This document shows positions 40,767 to 50,594 of a DNA stretch of 64,000 nucleotides, piece after piece. A model generated the notes under the pieces. That model did not search any database. It was not told where the DNA came from and was given only the letters and a program-made list of their open reading frames with translations. Within the stretch, counting starts at the first letter, position 1. Every line of letters begins with the position of its first letter. Location of the stretch: the NCBI RefSeq assembly GCF_009848495.1, contig NZ_WWEP01000011.1:83842-147841 (forward strand), written 5' to 3'. The DNA comes from Flavobacterium sp. MK4S-17 (GTDB lineage Bacteria > Bacteroidota > Bacteroidia > Flavobacteriales > Flavobacteriaceae). Made by a program: the position numbers and the translations under genes.

Positions 40767-42383
40767 ATGAATAACAATTCATTCCTGAAAAAAATCATTT
40801 TTGCTTTAACTATTGTCTTTATAGTATCCTGCGACAGGGATTTTAATGAAGTTGGCGCAGATATTATTGAAGATGACATCCATTTTGACATGGAGCAATA
40901 TATAGCTTCTGCTGTAGCTTATGATATGCCCGCAGGCGTACCTTCAAGCGTGGTGCAGACTAATAACCTTACCGTTAACTCTCTTGGTGTTTACGATAGT
41001 CCTGTATTTGGAAAAACAACTGCAAATTTTGTTACCCAAGTACAATTAGGGACTGAAAACCCAACGTTTGAAAACCCTACTATAGATACGGTTTACCTGT
41101 ATGTACCTTACCACAGCAACCTGGAAAGTGTAGATGCGCAAGGAGCGGGTACCTATACGTTAGATTCTGTGTATGGCAATACCCAGGCTAAACTGAGGCT
41201 TAGGATATACAGGAACGGCTATTTTTTAAGGACTTCAGATCCCGGTTCGTCGGCTTCGGCAGGGCAGAAATATTATTCTAATGAATTAAGCATGGTTGAT
41301 GCCGTTAAAGGTGAAGTGCTGGTTGATGACAGTAATTTTATTTTTAGCAATAAGGAAATTGAACGCAAGTTTATTAACGGAAGCGGCGCAAGCGAGGTAA
41401 AGGAAAGGCTTGCACCGGGCATATATTATGAACTTAATAAAGATTATATTAAAACCCTTATTATGGAAGCCCCGGCAGGAAAACTGCTGAACAATAATAT
41501 TTTCAGGGACTATTTCAGGGGGCTTTATTTTAATGTGGAACAGGTGGGAACCGATGGTGTTATGGCAATGCCTAAGTTTAATGAAGGTAAAATAGTAATT
41601 CATTATAAAGTTGACAGGGTAGATACAGAAGGCAACCCGGTTGAAGGTGAAAATGGCGAGACAGAAAGGTTAAGCAGGACACTGACGCTAAACCTACAGG
41701 GCAATACGGTTAACTTTTTTGAAAATAATTACAACACTGCATTTACTTCTGCAATAGGTGCAAGCAACCAGGTGGCAGGCGATGAAAAACTTTATGTTAA
41801 AGGCGGTGCCGGCTCTATGGCTTTTATAGATATACTTAGTAGTGCCGATATAGACTTTTTAAAAGCAGGCGGCAATACACTTATAAATGAGGCCAACCTT
41901 ACTTTTTATGTAGATCAAAGTGCCATGGCTGCAGCTAAAAATGAGCCTTACAGGCTGTTTTTATATGACGTAAAAAACAAGCGCCCTTTGTTTGATTATT
42001 ATTTTGATACTTCAACCAATACCGTAAACAGCAAATATAATAAGCTGGTACATGGTGGTATATTGGAGAAATCGGCAGATGGTAAAGGCTACCGTTATAA
42101 GATAAGGATTACAAACCATGTAAATAACATCATCAGGAAAGACTCAACCAATGTTAAGCTGGGGCTGGTTGTTACTGAAAGCATTGGCCTTATCGGCAAC
42201 AGTGCAATAAAAGAACCTTTTACTTTGGATAACGGAGTAAAAACCCAACAGGTTTCTACAATACCTTCGGCTTCGGTTATGCATCCTTTCGGCACTGTAT
42301 TATATGGCAGCAATATACCTGCGGGAAGCCCTGATTATGACAAACGTGTTAAACTTGAAATTTTTTATACCAAACCCAATTAA
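40767..42383 (+). CDS. DUF4270 family lipoprotein
   Basis: 538 residues. Lipoprotein signal with Cys22 (IVFIVSCDRDFNEVGADIIEDD); the 'FNEVGADII' start after the cysteine is characteristic of DUF4270. The rest is beta-rich with many Asn/Tyr and no catalytic motif: TVYLYVPYHS, LRLRIYRNGYFLR, TLNLQGNTVNFF, ANLTFYVDQSA. Probably exposed on the outer membrane. Function unknown. Between the GT5-like gene (20 nt) and glmS (10 nt), so in one transcription unit with amino-sugar synthesis. Confidence 0.85.
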   Translation: MNNNSFLKKIIFALTIVFIVSCDRDFNEVGADIIEDDIHFDMEQYIASAVAYDMPAGVPSSVVQTNNLTVNSLGVYDSPVFGKTTANFVTQVQLGTENPTFENPTIDTVYLYVPYHSNLESVDAQGAGTYTLDSVYGNTQAKLRLRIYRNGYFLRTSDPGSSASAGQKYYSNELSMVDAVKGEVLVDDSNFIFSNKEIERKFINGSGASEVKERLAPGIYYELNKDYIKTLIMEAPAGKLLNNNIFRDYFRGLYFNVEQVGTDGVMAMPKFNEGKIVIHYKVDRVDTEGNPVEGENGETERLSRTLTLNLQGNTVNFFENNYNTAFTSAIGASNQVAGDEKLYVKGGAGSMAFIDILSSADIDFLKAGGNTLINEANLTFYVDQSAMAAAKNEPYRLFLYDVKNKRPLFDYYFDTSTNTVNSKYNKLVHGGILEKSADGKGYRYKIRITNHVNNIIRKDSTNVKLGLVVTESIGLIGNSAIKEPFTLDNGVKTQQVSTIPSASVMHPFGTVLYGSNIPAGSPDYDKRVKLEIFYTKPN

Positions 42384-42393
42384 TTATTAACTT

Positions 42394-44241
42394 ATGTGTG
42401 GAATTGTAGGTTACATTGGACAAAGGGAGGCTTACCCTATTGTCATTAAAGGCCTTAAAAGGCTTGAGTACAGGGGGTATGACAGTGCAGGGGTTGTTTT
42501 GTATGACGGCTCTGACTTAAAACTTTCCAAAACCAAAGGCAAGGTTGCAGACCTTGAGGAAAAAGCACAAAAAGAAATTTCTACAACAGGTAACATAGGT
42601 ATGGGTCATACCCGTTGGGCTACCCACGGTGTTCCTAACGATGTTAACTCGCATCCGCATTATTCAAATTCGGGAAATTTGGTAATTGTGCACAATGGTA
42701 TTATTGAAAATTATGAGCCTTTAAAAAAGGAACTTATAAAAAGGGGATATACCTTTAAATCGGACACTGATACCGAAGTACTGGTTAACCTTATAGAAGA
42801 CGTTAAAAAGCAGGACAACCTTAAATTGGGCAAAGCCGTTCAGGTTGCGCTTAACCAGGTGGTGGGCGCTTATGCTATAGCTGTTTTCGACAAGGAAAGG
42901 CCACGCGAAATTGTAGCTGCACGTCTGGGCAGCCCGCTGGCAATAGGTATAGGCAAAGATGAATTCTTCATTGCCTCTGATGCCTCACCTTTTATTGAAT
43001 ATACATCAAACGCTATTTACCTTGAAGATGAGGAAATGGCAATTATAAGGCTTCATAAACCTATGAAGATAAGGAAGATTAAAGATGACTCTTTGGTTGA
43101 CCCTTATGTGCAGGAACTGCAAATGAACCTTGAGCAGATTGAAAAAGGTGGTTACGACCATTTTATGATGAAGGAAATTTATGAGCAGCCTGCAGTGATA
43201 AAAGATACTTACAGGGGCAGGCTTCATGCCAACGAAGGGCTTATTAAAATGGCCGGGGTGGAAGATAACCTGCAGAAGTTTTTAAACGCCGACAGGATAT
43301 TGATTATAGCCTGTGGTACATCATGGCATGCCGGGCTTGTGGCAGAATATATATTTGAAGAATTTGCCCGTATACCTGTAGAGGTTGAATATGCTTCGGA
43401 GTTTCGCTACAGGAACCCTATAATACGTGAAAACGATGTGGTGATAGCCATTTCGCAGTCGGGTGAAACAGCCGATACGCTTGCGGCCATTAAACTTGCC
43501 AAAGAGCATGGTGCATTTGTATTTGGTGTATGTAATGTGGTGGGTTCATCCATTTCGCGCGAAACCCATGCCGGTGCATATACCCATGCCGGCCCTGAAA
43601 TAGGTGTGGCATCAACCAAAGCATTTACTACACAAATTACGGTGCTTACGCTCATTGCATTACGTTTGGCCCAGGCTAAGGGTACGCTTTCAAATTCCGA
43701 TTTCCACAGGTACTTACAGGAACTTGAAGTTATACCTGAAAAAGTTGAGGAAGCATTAGCAACTAACGATACCGCAAAGGCAATAGCCGAAATTTATAAA
43801 GACGCCCCTAACTGCCTTTACCTGGGCAGGGGATATAATTTCCCGGTAGCACTGGAAGGTGCGCTTAAACTGAAAGAGATATCATATATACATGCGGAAG
43901 GCTATCCTGCGGCAGAAATGAAGCACGGCCCTATTGCCCTTATAGATGAGCAGATGCCGGTAGTTGTTATTGCCCAAAAGCAGGAGCACTATGATAAGAT
44001 TGTGAGTAATATACAGGAAATAAAATCACGCAGCGGTAAAATTATAGCAGTGGTAACCAGTGGCGATGTACAGGTTAGGGAACTTGCCGACCACGTTATT
44101 GAAATACCAAAAACTGTTGATGCGCTTTCACCGTTGTTAACTACAATACCGTTACAGTTGCTATCATACCACATAGCGGTTATGAGAGGCTGTAATGTTG
44201 ACCAGCCGAGGAATTTGGCTAAGTCGGTTACGGTAGAGTAA
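42394..44241 (+). CDS. glmS: Glutamine--fructose-6-phosphate aminotransferase
   Basis: Makes glucosamine-6-phosphate from fructose-6-phosphate and glutamine, the entry to peptidoglycan and LPS amino sugars. 615 residues, normal. The class II glutaminase starts at Cys2 (MCGIVGYIGQREAYPI), with GHTRWATHG and HNGIIENY; two SIS isomerase domains follow (about 295-430 and 465-605), with ACGTSWHAG, ISQSGETADT and the C-terminal tail QPRNLAKSVTVE, which shuttles ammonia. No glmS ribozyme fold would be expected in this phylum and none was noticed. Ends with a strong terminator. Confidence 0.98.
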   Translation: MCGIVGYIGQREAYPIVIKGLKRLEYRGYDSAGVVLYDGSDLKLSKTKGKVADLEEKAQKEISTTGNIGMGHTRWATHGVPNDVNSHPHYSNSGNLVIVHNGIIENYEPLKKELIKRGYTFKSDTDTEVLVNLIEDVKKQDNLKLGKAVQVALNQVVGAYAIAVFDKERPREIVAARLGSPLAIGIGKDEFFIASDASPFIEYTSNAIYLEDEEMAIIRLHKPMKIRKIKDDSLVDPYVQELQMNLEQIEKGGYDHFMMKEIYEQPAVIKDTYRGRLHANEGLIKMAGVEDNLQKFLNADRILIIACGTSWHAGLVAEYIFEEFARIPVEVEYASEFRYRNPIIRENDVVIAISQSGETADTLAAIKLAKEHGAFVFGVCNVVGSSISRETHAGAYTHAGPEIGVASTKAFTTQITVLTLIALRLAQAKGTLSNSDFHRYLQELEVIPEKVEEALATNDTAKAIAEIYKDAPNCLYLGRGYNFPVALEGALKLKEISYIHAEGYPAAEMKHGPIALIDEQMPVVVIAQKQEHYDKIVSNIQEIKSRSGKIIAVVTSGDVQVRELADHVIEIPKTVDALSPLLTTIPLQLLSYHIAVMRGCNVDQPRNLAKSVTVE

Positions 44242-44248
44242 ACATTAT

Positions 44249-44274
44249 AAAGCCCACAAGTTATGTGGGCTTTT
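44249..44274 (+). terminator. Terminator of the glmS operon
   Basis: 10-bp stem AAAGCCCACA (44249-44258) with TGTGGGCTTT (44264-44273), loop AGTTA, followed by T residues; 7 nt after the glmS stop. Confidence 0.8.
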
Positions 44275-44379
44275 AATTTATAGAATTATTTATATTTAAG
44301 TTTGGGCGAGTATAAATAACAATATCGTATCTAATTTGTATAAATCTCCATTCTAATTAAAAAAAATGCAAAATTAAAA

Positions 44380-44411
44380 TTGCATAATTACATTAGAAAA
44401 AAGTATCTTTG
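44380..44411 (+). promoter_or_regulatory. Promoter of atpD-atpC
   Basis: TTG at 44380-44382 and TATCTTTG at 44404-44411 with a 21-nt spacer, in good agreement with the Bacteroidota -33/-7 pair. The leader to the atpD ATG is about 57 nt. The rest of the 230-nt gap is AT-rich with no gene. Confidence 0.65.
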
Positions 44412-44469
44412 CGCCCGAGAAAATAAAGTTTTTTCACAAACTATAAATAGCTGTTTAATAAATACATAA

Positions 44470-45984
<1,515 letters not shown>

Positions 45985-46060
45985 TTAGTTTACAGTTTAC
46001 GGTTGAAAAAATGTTCAGCCACACAAAAGTAAACCGCAATCTTATAATTTATAACTAACT

Positions 46061-46348
46061 ATGTTATTATTAGAAATAGTATCGCCGGAAGGGCATTTGT
46101 TTAAAGGAGGAGTTACATCGGTAACTGTTCCCGGCATTGACGGCGAATTTCAGATGTTGAACAACCACGCCAATATTGTTTCGGTACTGGCTAAAGGGAA
46201 TATAAAAGTTGAAGTTCCTGATTTTGCTACCAATACAGAATTTTCAACTAAGTTCATGAAATCTGAAAAGGATAAAAAATTCCTACTCCCGATTCAGTCA
46301 GGAACATTGGAATTGAAAGATAACAGAATTATTATTTTGGTTGATTAA
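46061..46348 (+). CDS. atpC: F1Fo ATP synthase subunit epsilon (short form)
   Basis: 95 residues. The beta-sandwich N-domain is clear: LEIVSPEGHLFKGGVTSVTV, PGIDGEFQMLNNHANIVSVL and a final IQSGTLELKDNRIIILVD. The C-terminal two-helix domain, which inhibits ATP hydrolysis in longer epsilon subunits, is absent, as seen in this phylum. Located 76 nt after atpD and followed by a strong terminator, so the operon is atpD-atpC only. Confidence 0.93.
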   Translation: MLLLEIVSPEGHLFKGGVTSVTVPGIDGEFQMLNNHANIVSVLAKGNIKVEVPDFATNTEFSTKFMKSEKDKKFLLPIQSGTLELKDNRIIILVD

Positions 46349-46363
46349 TTCATTTATACTACT

Positions 46364-46398
46364 AAAAAAGCCCTTACTGTAAAGTAAGGGCTTTTTTT
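46364..46398. terminator. Bidirectional terminator after atpC
   Basis: Perfect 14-bp stem, AAAAAAGCCCTTAC (46364-46377) with GTAAGGGCTTTTTT (46384-46397), loop TGTAAA. Serves atpC and the convergent lipoprotein gene that ends at 46411. Confidence 0.9.
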
Positions 46399-46410
46399 AT
46401 TTATGAAGAC

Positions 46411-46851
46411 TTATTTTACTGTATTTAAATAATAACACATTATAGTTGATGCAGCCTGATAAGATTTTTTATCTGCTGGTTCAATATATAGTCCATAACT
46501 TGTATTAAGATCGCTCATTAACTCGCCTTTATCTGTCCATCTTAGTACTGTTGAGTCCTTTTTTATTGTCCCGTCTTTATCAATTTCAGCAATTTTTTTA
46601 CCGTTTTCATCTACAAGTTCATTATTCTCCTTTAATCTAGCAATTTCTTTGCCTTCTTTATCTTTAATAACACCATCTCTTCCAAGAGTAACCTGGTCAT
46701 CCTTCCCTTCATTTACAGTACCATCAGCATCTACTATTAATCCTGTTTCTGCATGGCCATTTGTAATAGTAAATGCGTTAAACTCCAACACATCCTTTTT
46801 GCATGATACAATGGTTGTGGCAAATACTAAAAAACATAATACTTTTTTCAT
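46411..46851 (-). CDS. Small lipoprotein with imperfect Asp/Gly repeats
   Basis: 146 residues, signal peptide and lipobox Cys17 (TTIVSCKKD). The middle (about 38-105) consists of imperfect repeats of the kind 'DADGTVNEGKDDQVTLGRDG', 'KDKEGKEIARLKENNELVDENG' and 'KKIAEIDKDGTIKKD': each has D/E-x-x/N-G followed by a hydrophobic strand, like a short beta-hairpin or calcium-binding turn. No family recognised. Probably outer-membrane anchored. Single gene convergent with atpC. Confidence 0.6.
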   Translation of the reverse strand: MKKVLCFLVFATTIVSCKKDVLEFNAFTITNGHAETGLIVDADGTVNEGKDDQVTLGRDGVIKDKEGKEIARLKENNELVDENGKKIAEIDKDGTIKKDSTVLRWTDKGELMSDLNTSYGLYIEPADKKSYQAASTIMCYYLNTVK

Positions 46852-46939
46852 AATTTATTGGTTTGTTAATTTTTGCTAAAATAATAAAAATTATATAGTC
46901 AACTTATTGTGTTATTGCGATAATTAGCTGTAAAAATTT

Positions 46940-47161
46940 TCACACTGTATCAGATACTTCCTCCACAAATTCGATAATATCGCCCGGCTGGCAGTCTAAC
47001 TCGCGGCAAATGGCTTCCAGTGTACTGAACCTGATAGCTTTTGCTTTCCCTGTTTTAAGTATGGAAAGGTTGGCCGTAGTTATGCCAACGCGTTCAGCAA
47101 GCTCATTACTGCGCATTTTCCGTTTTGCCAGCATTACATCAAGGTTAATAATTATTGGCAT
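46940..47161 (-). CDS. XRE-type helix-turn-helix regulator
   Basis: 73 residues, almost only a Cro/C1-type HTH: LAKRKMRSNELAERVGITTANLSILKTGKAKAIRFSTLEAICRELDCQPGDIIEF. It resembles YozG-like small regulators. Encoded 8 nt behind a DUF2975 membrane protein, a pairing seen repeatedly in Firmicutes and Bacteroidota; the membrane partner may control the regulator. Target unknown. Confidence 0.85.
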   Translation of the reverse strand: MPIIINLDVMLAKRKMRSNELAERVGITTANLSILKTGKAKAIRFSTLEAICRELDCQPGDIIEFVEEVSDTV

Positions 47162-47169
47162 AGTTTTAT

Positions 47170-47685
47170 TTATATAGTGAGGTCATTATCCTCTTTCAGG
47201 TTTTTCGCCATAAGGAATACTTCACTAAGTACAATAAAGAAAAGCCCAACCCCAACAATTAAAAAGCTGTACATTATAAAATCTGTGCTTACAGATGTCT
47301 GTTGTTTTACCAGGAAATTATAAAGTATTACTGCAAATAGCTCTATCATATAGCCATTCAGTACCGCTTTCCCGGACTGGTTGAAATAACGTACAACGTT
47401 TTCATGAAATACTTCCCTTTTGTGGAAATATGCCAGTACCTTTTTAAAAAGGTAGAGTGCATAAATATAAAAGCCAAGGGATAATATAATTGCAGTAGCA
47501 TACAAGTACTCTTCTACACCTATGCTTCCTGTAGATTCGTTGCTAATTATATAAATGATGTCTTCAGGTACTATGTCCTTCGCAAAGATCATTACAAATA
47601 AAATAGGGATAAGATATGCCATAAAGATGATGGACAGTACAAAAATGATTTTTGTAAGAGTCCTAAGGAAAGAAAGCCATTTCAT
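47170..47685 (-). CDS. DUF2975 family membrane protein
   Basis: 171 residues from the ATG at 47685; the longer frame starts with TTG inside the promoter element. Four hydrophobic segments: LTKIIFVLSIIFMAYLIPILF, YLYATAIILSLGFYIYALYL, YMIELFAVILYNFLV and FIMYSFLIVGVGLFFIVLSE. The spacing and the LKEDNDLTI tail fit DUF2975. Inner membrane. Cotranscribed with the small XRE regulator downstream. Confidence 0.8.
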   Translation of the reverse strand: MKWLSFLRTLTKIIFVLSIIFMAYLIPILFVMIFAKDIVPEDIIYIISNESTGSIGVEEYLYATAIILSLGFYIYALYLFKKVLAYFHKREVFHENVVRYFNQSGKAVLNGYMIELFAVILYNFLVKQQTSVSTDFIMYSFLIVGVGLFFIVLSEVFLMAKNLKEDNDLTI

Positions 47686-47712
47686 AATAAATATTGATTT
47701 GTGTTTATAATA

Positions 47713-47720
47713 CAAATATA
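47713..47720 (-). promoter_or_regulatory. -7 promoter element of the DUF2975-XRE pair
   Basis: TATATTTG on the minus strand, TAnnTTTG match, 27 nt upstream of the ATG at 47685. Confidence 0.5.
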
Positions 47721-47796
47721 TAATATTTATTGAATAACAATAATTAATTTTTGATTTACGGTATTATTTGTGAGGGTTTATTATTTAAAAGATACT

Positions 47797-47804
47797 TACA
47801 TTTG
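47797..47804 (+). promoter_or_regulatory. -7 promoter element of bioF; nearly leaderless
   Basis: TACATTTG ends 5 nt before the bioF ATG (47810). The predicted transcript would have a leader of zero to about two nucleotides. Confidence 0.5.
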
Positions 47805-47809
47805 AAGTT

Positions 47810-48946
47810 ATGAAAGCTTTTCCCGCATATTTGGAATATAAGTTAAACCAGAGGAAACAGGATGGTTCATTTCGCATGCTTACCCACAAGAGTAAAGAAG
47901 TCGACTTTTCTTCAAATGATTATCTGGGCTTATCGGCATCAAAAGAAATTTATGAAGCAGCCCATAAAATGCTCTTACAAAAAAATGGTATTGCCAATGG
48001 TGCTACGGGTTCAAGATTAATTTCAGGTAACCATATTCTTTATAATGACGCGGAGGAAATGATAGCAGCATTTCATAATGCCGAATCGGCACTTATTTTC
48101 AATTCGGGTTATGATGCCAACATAGGTTTTTTTTCATCTGTACCGCAAAAGGGCGATATAGTTTTGTATGATGAATACATACACGCCTCCATACGGGACG
48201 GGATACGGCTTAGCAATGCCAGGGCTTATAAGTTCAGCCATAATAGTATTGATGGCCTGAAACTGCTTTTAAAAAAGTTTAAGGATAGTGCAACAGAGAT
48301 TTATATCGTTACGGAGTCGGTATTTTCCATGGATGGCGACAGCCCTGACTTTTACAGCATAGCAAAACTTTCCGCAGAATATAACTGCCGGCTGGTTATT
48401 GATGAGGCGCATGCCATAGGTGTTTTTGGCAGCACAGGCGAAGGGCTGGCGCAGCAGGTTCCTGTTTTTGCACGTATAGTTACTTTTGGTAAAGCTTTGG
48501 GCTGCCATGGTGCTGCTGTTTTAGGCAGCAGCATTTTAAAGCAATACCTTGTAAATTTTGCACGCAGTTTTATTTATACTACCGCCCTGCCGCCACACGC
48601 TGTGGCCACAATACTATGTGCCTATAGTTGTATTAAGGGTAATAATACTGAAAGGCAGCAGTTAAGGGATATAATCAGTTTTTTTACTGAGGAAATACTC
48701 AGGATGGGCTTAAATACAATTTTCATTACAAGCAGTTCAGCTATTCATTGCGCAGTACTGCCCGGAAATAAAAAAGTAAAAAAGATAGCTTTAGCGTTAC
48801 AGGATTCCGGTTTTTCAGTGAAGTCTATATTATCTCCTACGGTGCCGGCGGGGCAGGAGCGCCTGCGGTTTTGCCTGCACAGTTATAACACAAAGCAAGA
48901 AGTTACAAATGTACTAACGTTTCTTAATTCCCTTCTTGTACCTTAG
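47810..48946 (+). CDS. bioF: 8-amino-7-oxononanoate synthase (BioF)
   Basis: PLP-dependent alpha-oxoamine synthase that condenses pimeloyl thioester with alanine, the first step of biotin ring assembly. 378 residues. Seen: SSNDYLGLSAS (34-44), GATGSRLISGNH, DEYIHASIRDGIRLS, VIDEAHAIGVFGSTG (Asp198 and His201) and the PLP lysine Lys228 in VTFGKALGCHGAAVLG. Related enzymes (KBL, serine palmitoyltransferase) look similar, but the nearby bioD and bioA favour BioF. The 3' end overlaps the convergent AI-2E gene by 23 nt. Confidence 0.88.
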   Translation: MKAFPAYLEYKLNQRKQDGSFRMLTHKSKEVDFSSNDYLGLSASKEIYEAAHKMLLQKNGIANGATGSRLISGNHILYNDAEEMIAAFHNAESALIFNSGYDANIGFFSSVPQKGDIVLYDEYIHASIRDGIRLSNARAYKFSHNSIDGLKLLLKKFKDSATEIYIVTESVFSMDGDSPDFYSIAKLSAEYNCRLVIDEAHAIGVFGSTGEGLAQQVPVFARIVTFGKALGCHGAAVLGSSILKQYLVNFARSFIYTTALPPHAVATILCAYSCIKGNNTERQQLRDIISFFTEEILRMGLNTIFITSSSAIHCAVLPGNKKVKKIALALQDSGFSVKSILSPTVPAGQERLRFCLHSYNTKQEVTNVLTFLNSLLVP

Positions 48947-50036
48947 GTTTTCTTTGCCTGCGTTTTCGCTTTTTAAACCAGTTGTTGTCCTCTTCCCCAA
49001 ACAGGTAGGCATAAGGTTCTGTATCAGGGTTCATCTCAAACAGTTTTTTAAGTATTGCTATAGTAGGTATAATAAGTATCATGCCCATAATACCCCATAT
49101 TGCCCCACCAATCAGCAATCCTAAAAATGTTACCAAGGCGTTAAGGTTTACATTGCTTCCGGTAATCTTTGGGGTAAGGAAAGCCCCTTCCAGTAGTTGT
49201 ATAAAAGTGAAGGCTATTACTACCGCAAAAGGATAAAAAAGGCTATCCTTTGTAATCAGGGCAAATAAAAAGGGAAGTATTGCCCCGAGCGTAGGCCCCA
49301 GGTAAGGTATAATATTTAAAAAACCGGCCAGTACGCCAAAAAATATGGCATGCTCTATACCCAGCGCAAATAAAACAGCCGTATTCACTACAGCAAGTAT
49401 CATCATAACTTTTCCTGCACCCACAATGTAGGCGTGCACAACACGACGCAATGACGTAAGTTTTTTAAGTATATCGTTGTCATCCTGCCTTTTAAAAACC
49501 TTACTTATAAATACGGCAAGGTGGTCTCGGTATATAAGTAAAAAGAAAATAAAAACCGGCAGGAGTATAATATCCGACAGTGTATCTAATGTTGAAACTA
49601 TCAATTGGGTAGGGCTTTGGTTTTCAGGCTGTACAATTTCCACCGCTTTTTTTACCTCGAAGCCCCGGCTCATACCCATATCAAAACCTAAATTATCTTC
49701 CGTCCATTTATTGGCTTCAATCGCAAATACATTCATTTTTTCCTTCAGTCCGTCACCAATGTCATTGGAAAAGCCTTTTACCTGCATGTATATAAAAAAC
49801 AGTATTCCTGATATTACTATTATAAAAACAATAAGGCTTAAAGCGGCACTTACAGAGCGGGGTATTTTCCTCCGCTCAAGCCTGTTGCATGTTGATGTAA
49901 GAAGCATGGCAATATATCCTGAAAGCACAAGCGGCACCAGGATTTGCTTGGCCACTATCATAAAAAATATGATGATGATAATCAGTAGCGAGATATAAAC
50001 TACTTTTATATAAGGTGGTACTTTTTGAATATTCAT
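48924..50036 (-). CDS. AI-2E family transporter
   Basis: 370 residues, seven to eight membrane helices (for example VVYISLLIIIIIFFMIVAKQILVP, AALSLIVFIIVISGILFF, IILLPVFIFFLLIYRDHLAV, VVNTAVLFALGIEHAIFFG, GLLIGGAIWGIMGMILIIP). The signature LNIIPYLGPTLGAILPFLFAL is typical of the family, first named for TqsA; members export autoinducer-2, sodium or unknown solutes. The C-terminal tail is very basic (KKRKRRQRKPKVQ). It lies on the opposite strand between bioF and the bioDA operon. Confidence 0.9.
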   Translation of the reverse strand: MNIQKVPPYIKVVYISLLIIIIIFFMIVAKQILVPLVLSGYIAMLLTSTCNRLERRKIPRSVSAALSLIVFIIVISGILFFIYMQVKGFSNDIGDGLKEKMNVFAIEANKWTEDNLGFDMGMSRGFEVKKAVEIVQPENQSPTQLIVSTLDTLSDIILLPVFIFFLLIYRDHLAVFISKVFKRQDDNDILKKLTSLRRVVHAYIVGAGKVMMILAVVNTAVLFALGIEHAIFFGVLAGFLNIIPYLGPTLGAILPFLFALITKDSLFYPFAVVIAFTFIQLLEGAFLTPKITGSNVNLNALVTFLGLLIGGAIWGIMGMILIIPTIAILKKLFEMNPDTEPYAYLFGEEDNNWFKKRKRRQRKPKVQEGN

Positions 50037-50072
50037 ATAAGTAAAAACGTGTTAAATGGCAAGGTGAATTAT

Positions 50073-50080
50073 CAAAAGTA
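50073..50080 (-). promoter_or_regulatory. -7 promoter element of the AI-2E transporter gene
   Basis: TACTTTTG on the minus strand, 36 nt upstream of the ATG at 50036. Confidence 0.45.
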
Positions 50081-50162
50081 AGTAATATGGGTTATGGGTT
50101 ATTATAATGTTTTATTAAATTATGTGTGTAGTTGTCATTATGCAGTAAACTTTATTGTTTAC

Positions 50163-50170
50163 TACATTTG
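50163..50170 (+). promoter_or_regulatory. -7 promoter element of the DUF2007-bioDA operon; likely leaderless
   Basis: TACATTTG ends 4 nt before the ATG at 50175, so the transcript probably starts at or beside the start codon. Confidence 0.5.
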
Positions 50171-50174
50171 CAGA

Positions 50175-50594
50175 ATGAACGGTGCAAGTTTAGTTAAAAT
50201 AGCAACTTTTACCTATAGTGCTGAAGCTTATATAGTGAAAGCTAGGCTTCAAGCTGAAGGTGTTACAGTATATATTATAGATAGTTATACAGTTGAAACA
50301 CATCCATTGTTAAGTAATGCTATAGGTGGGGTGAAATTGTTTGTTCCTATTAACCATGGTTTAAAAGCGCAAAAATTATATAATGATATAAAACTTTATT
50401 CAATAGATGAAGAAGGTAAAGCAATGCGCTGCCCATATTGCAACACTCAAAAAATTCAGATTTTCAGTACAATTAAAGATATAAAATCTTGTGTATCTTA
50501 CTTCATTGCAGTGGTGCTATTTTTAACAATGCCATTCTATATAAAATATAAATACCATTGTAGAAATTGCCATAAAGAATTTGATATAATATGA
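50175..50594 (+). CDS. DUF2007 domain protein with zinc-ribbon-like tail
   Basis: 139 residues from the ATG at 50175. An upstream in-frame ATG (50094) would add residues with no family match and would pass through the promoter element. Residues 5-75 are a DUF2007 'putative signal transducing' domain: VKIATFTYSAEAYIVKARLQ, GVTVYIIDS and GGVKLFVPINHGLKAQKLYN. The rest has CPYC (about 86-89), a hydrophobic segment (about 107-120) and CRNCHKEF at the end: two Cys pairs that could form a zinc ribbon flanking a membrane helix. Its TGA overlaps the bioD ATG (ATGA), so translation is coupled to bioD. Confidence 0.75.
   Translation: MNGASLVKIATFTYSAEAYIVKARLQAEGVTVYIIDSYTVETHPLLSNAIGGVKLFVPINHGLKAQKLYNDIKLYSIDEEGKAMRCPYCNTQKIQIFSTIKDIKSCVSYFIAVVLFLTMPFYIKYKYHCRNCHKEFDII

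Noticed and set aside
42394..44241. glmS ribozyme in the leader of glmS
   Set aside because: Only 10 nt separate glmS from the upstream gene, and the ribozyme is a Firmicutes feature.
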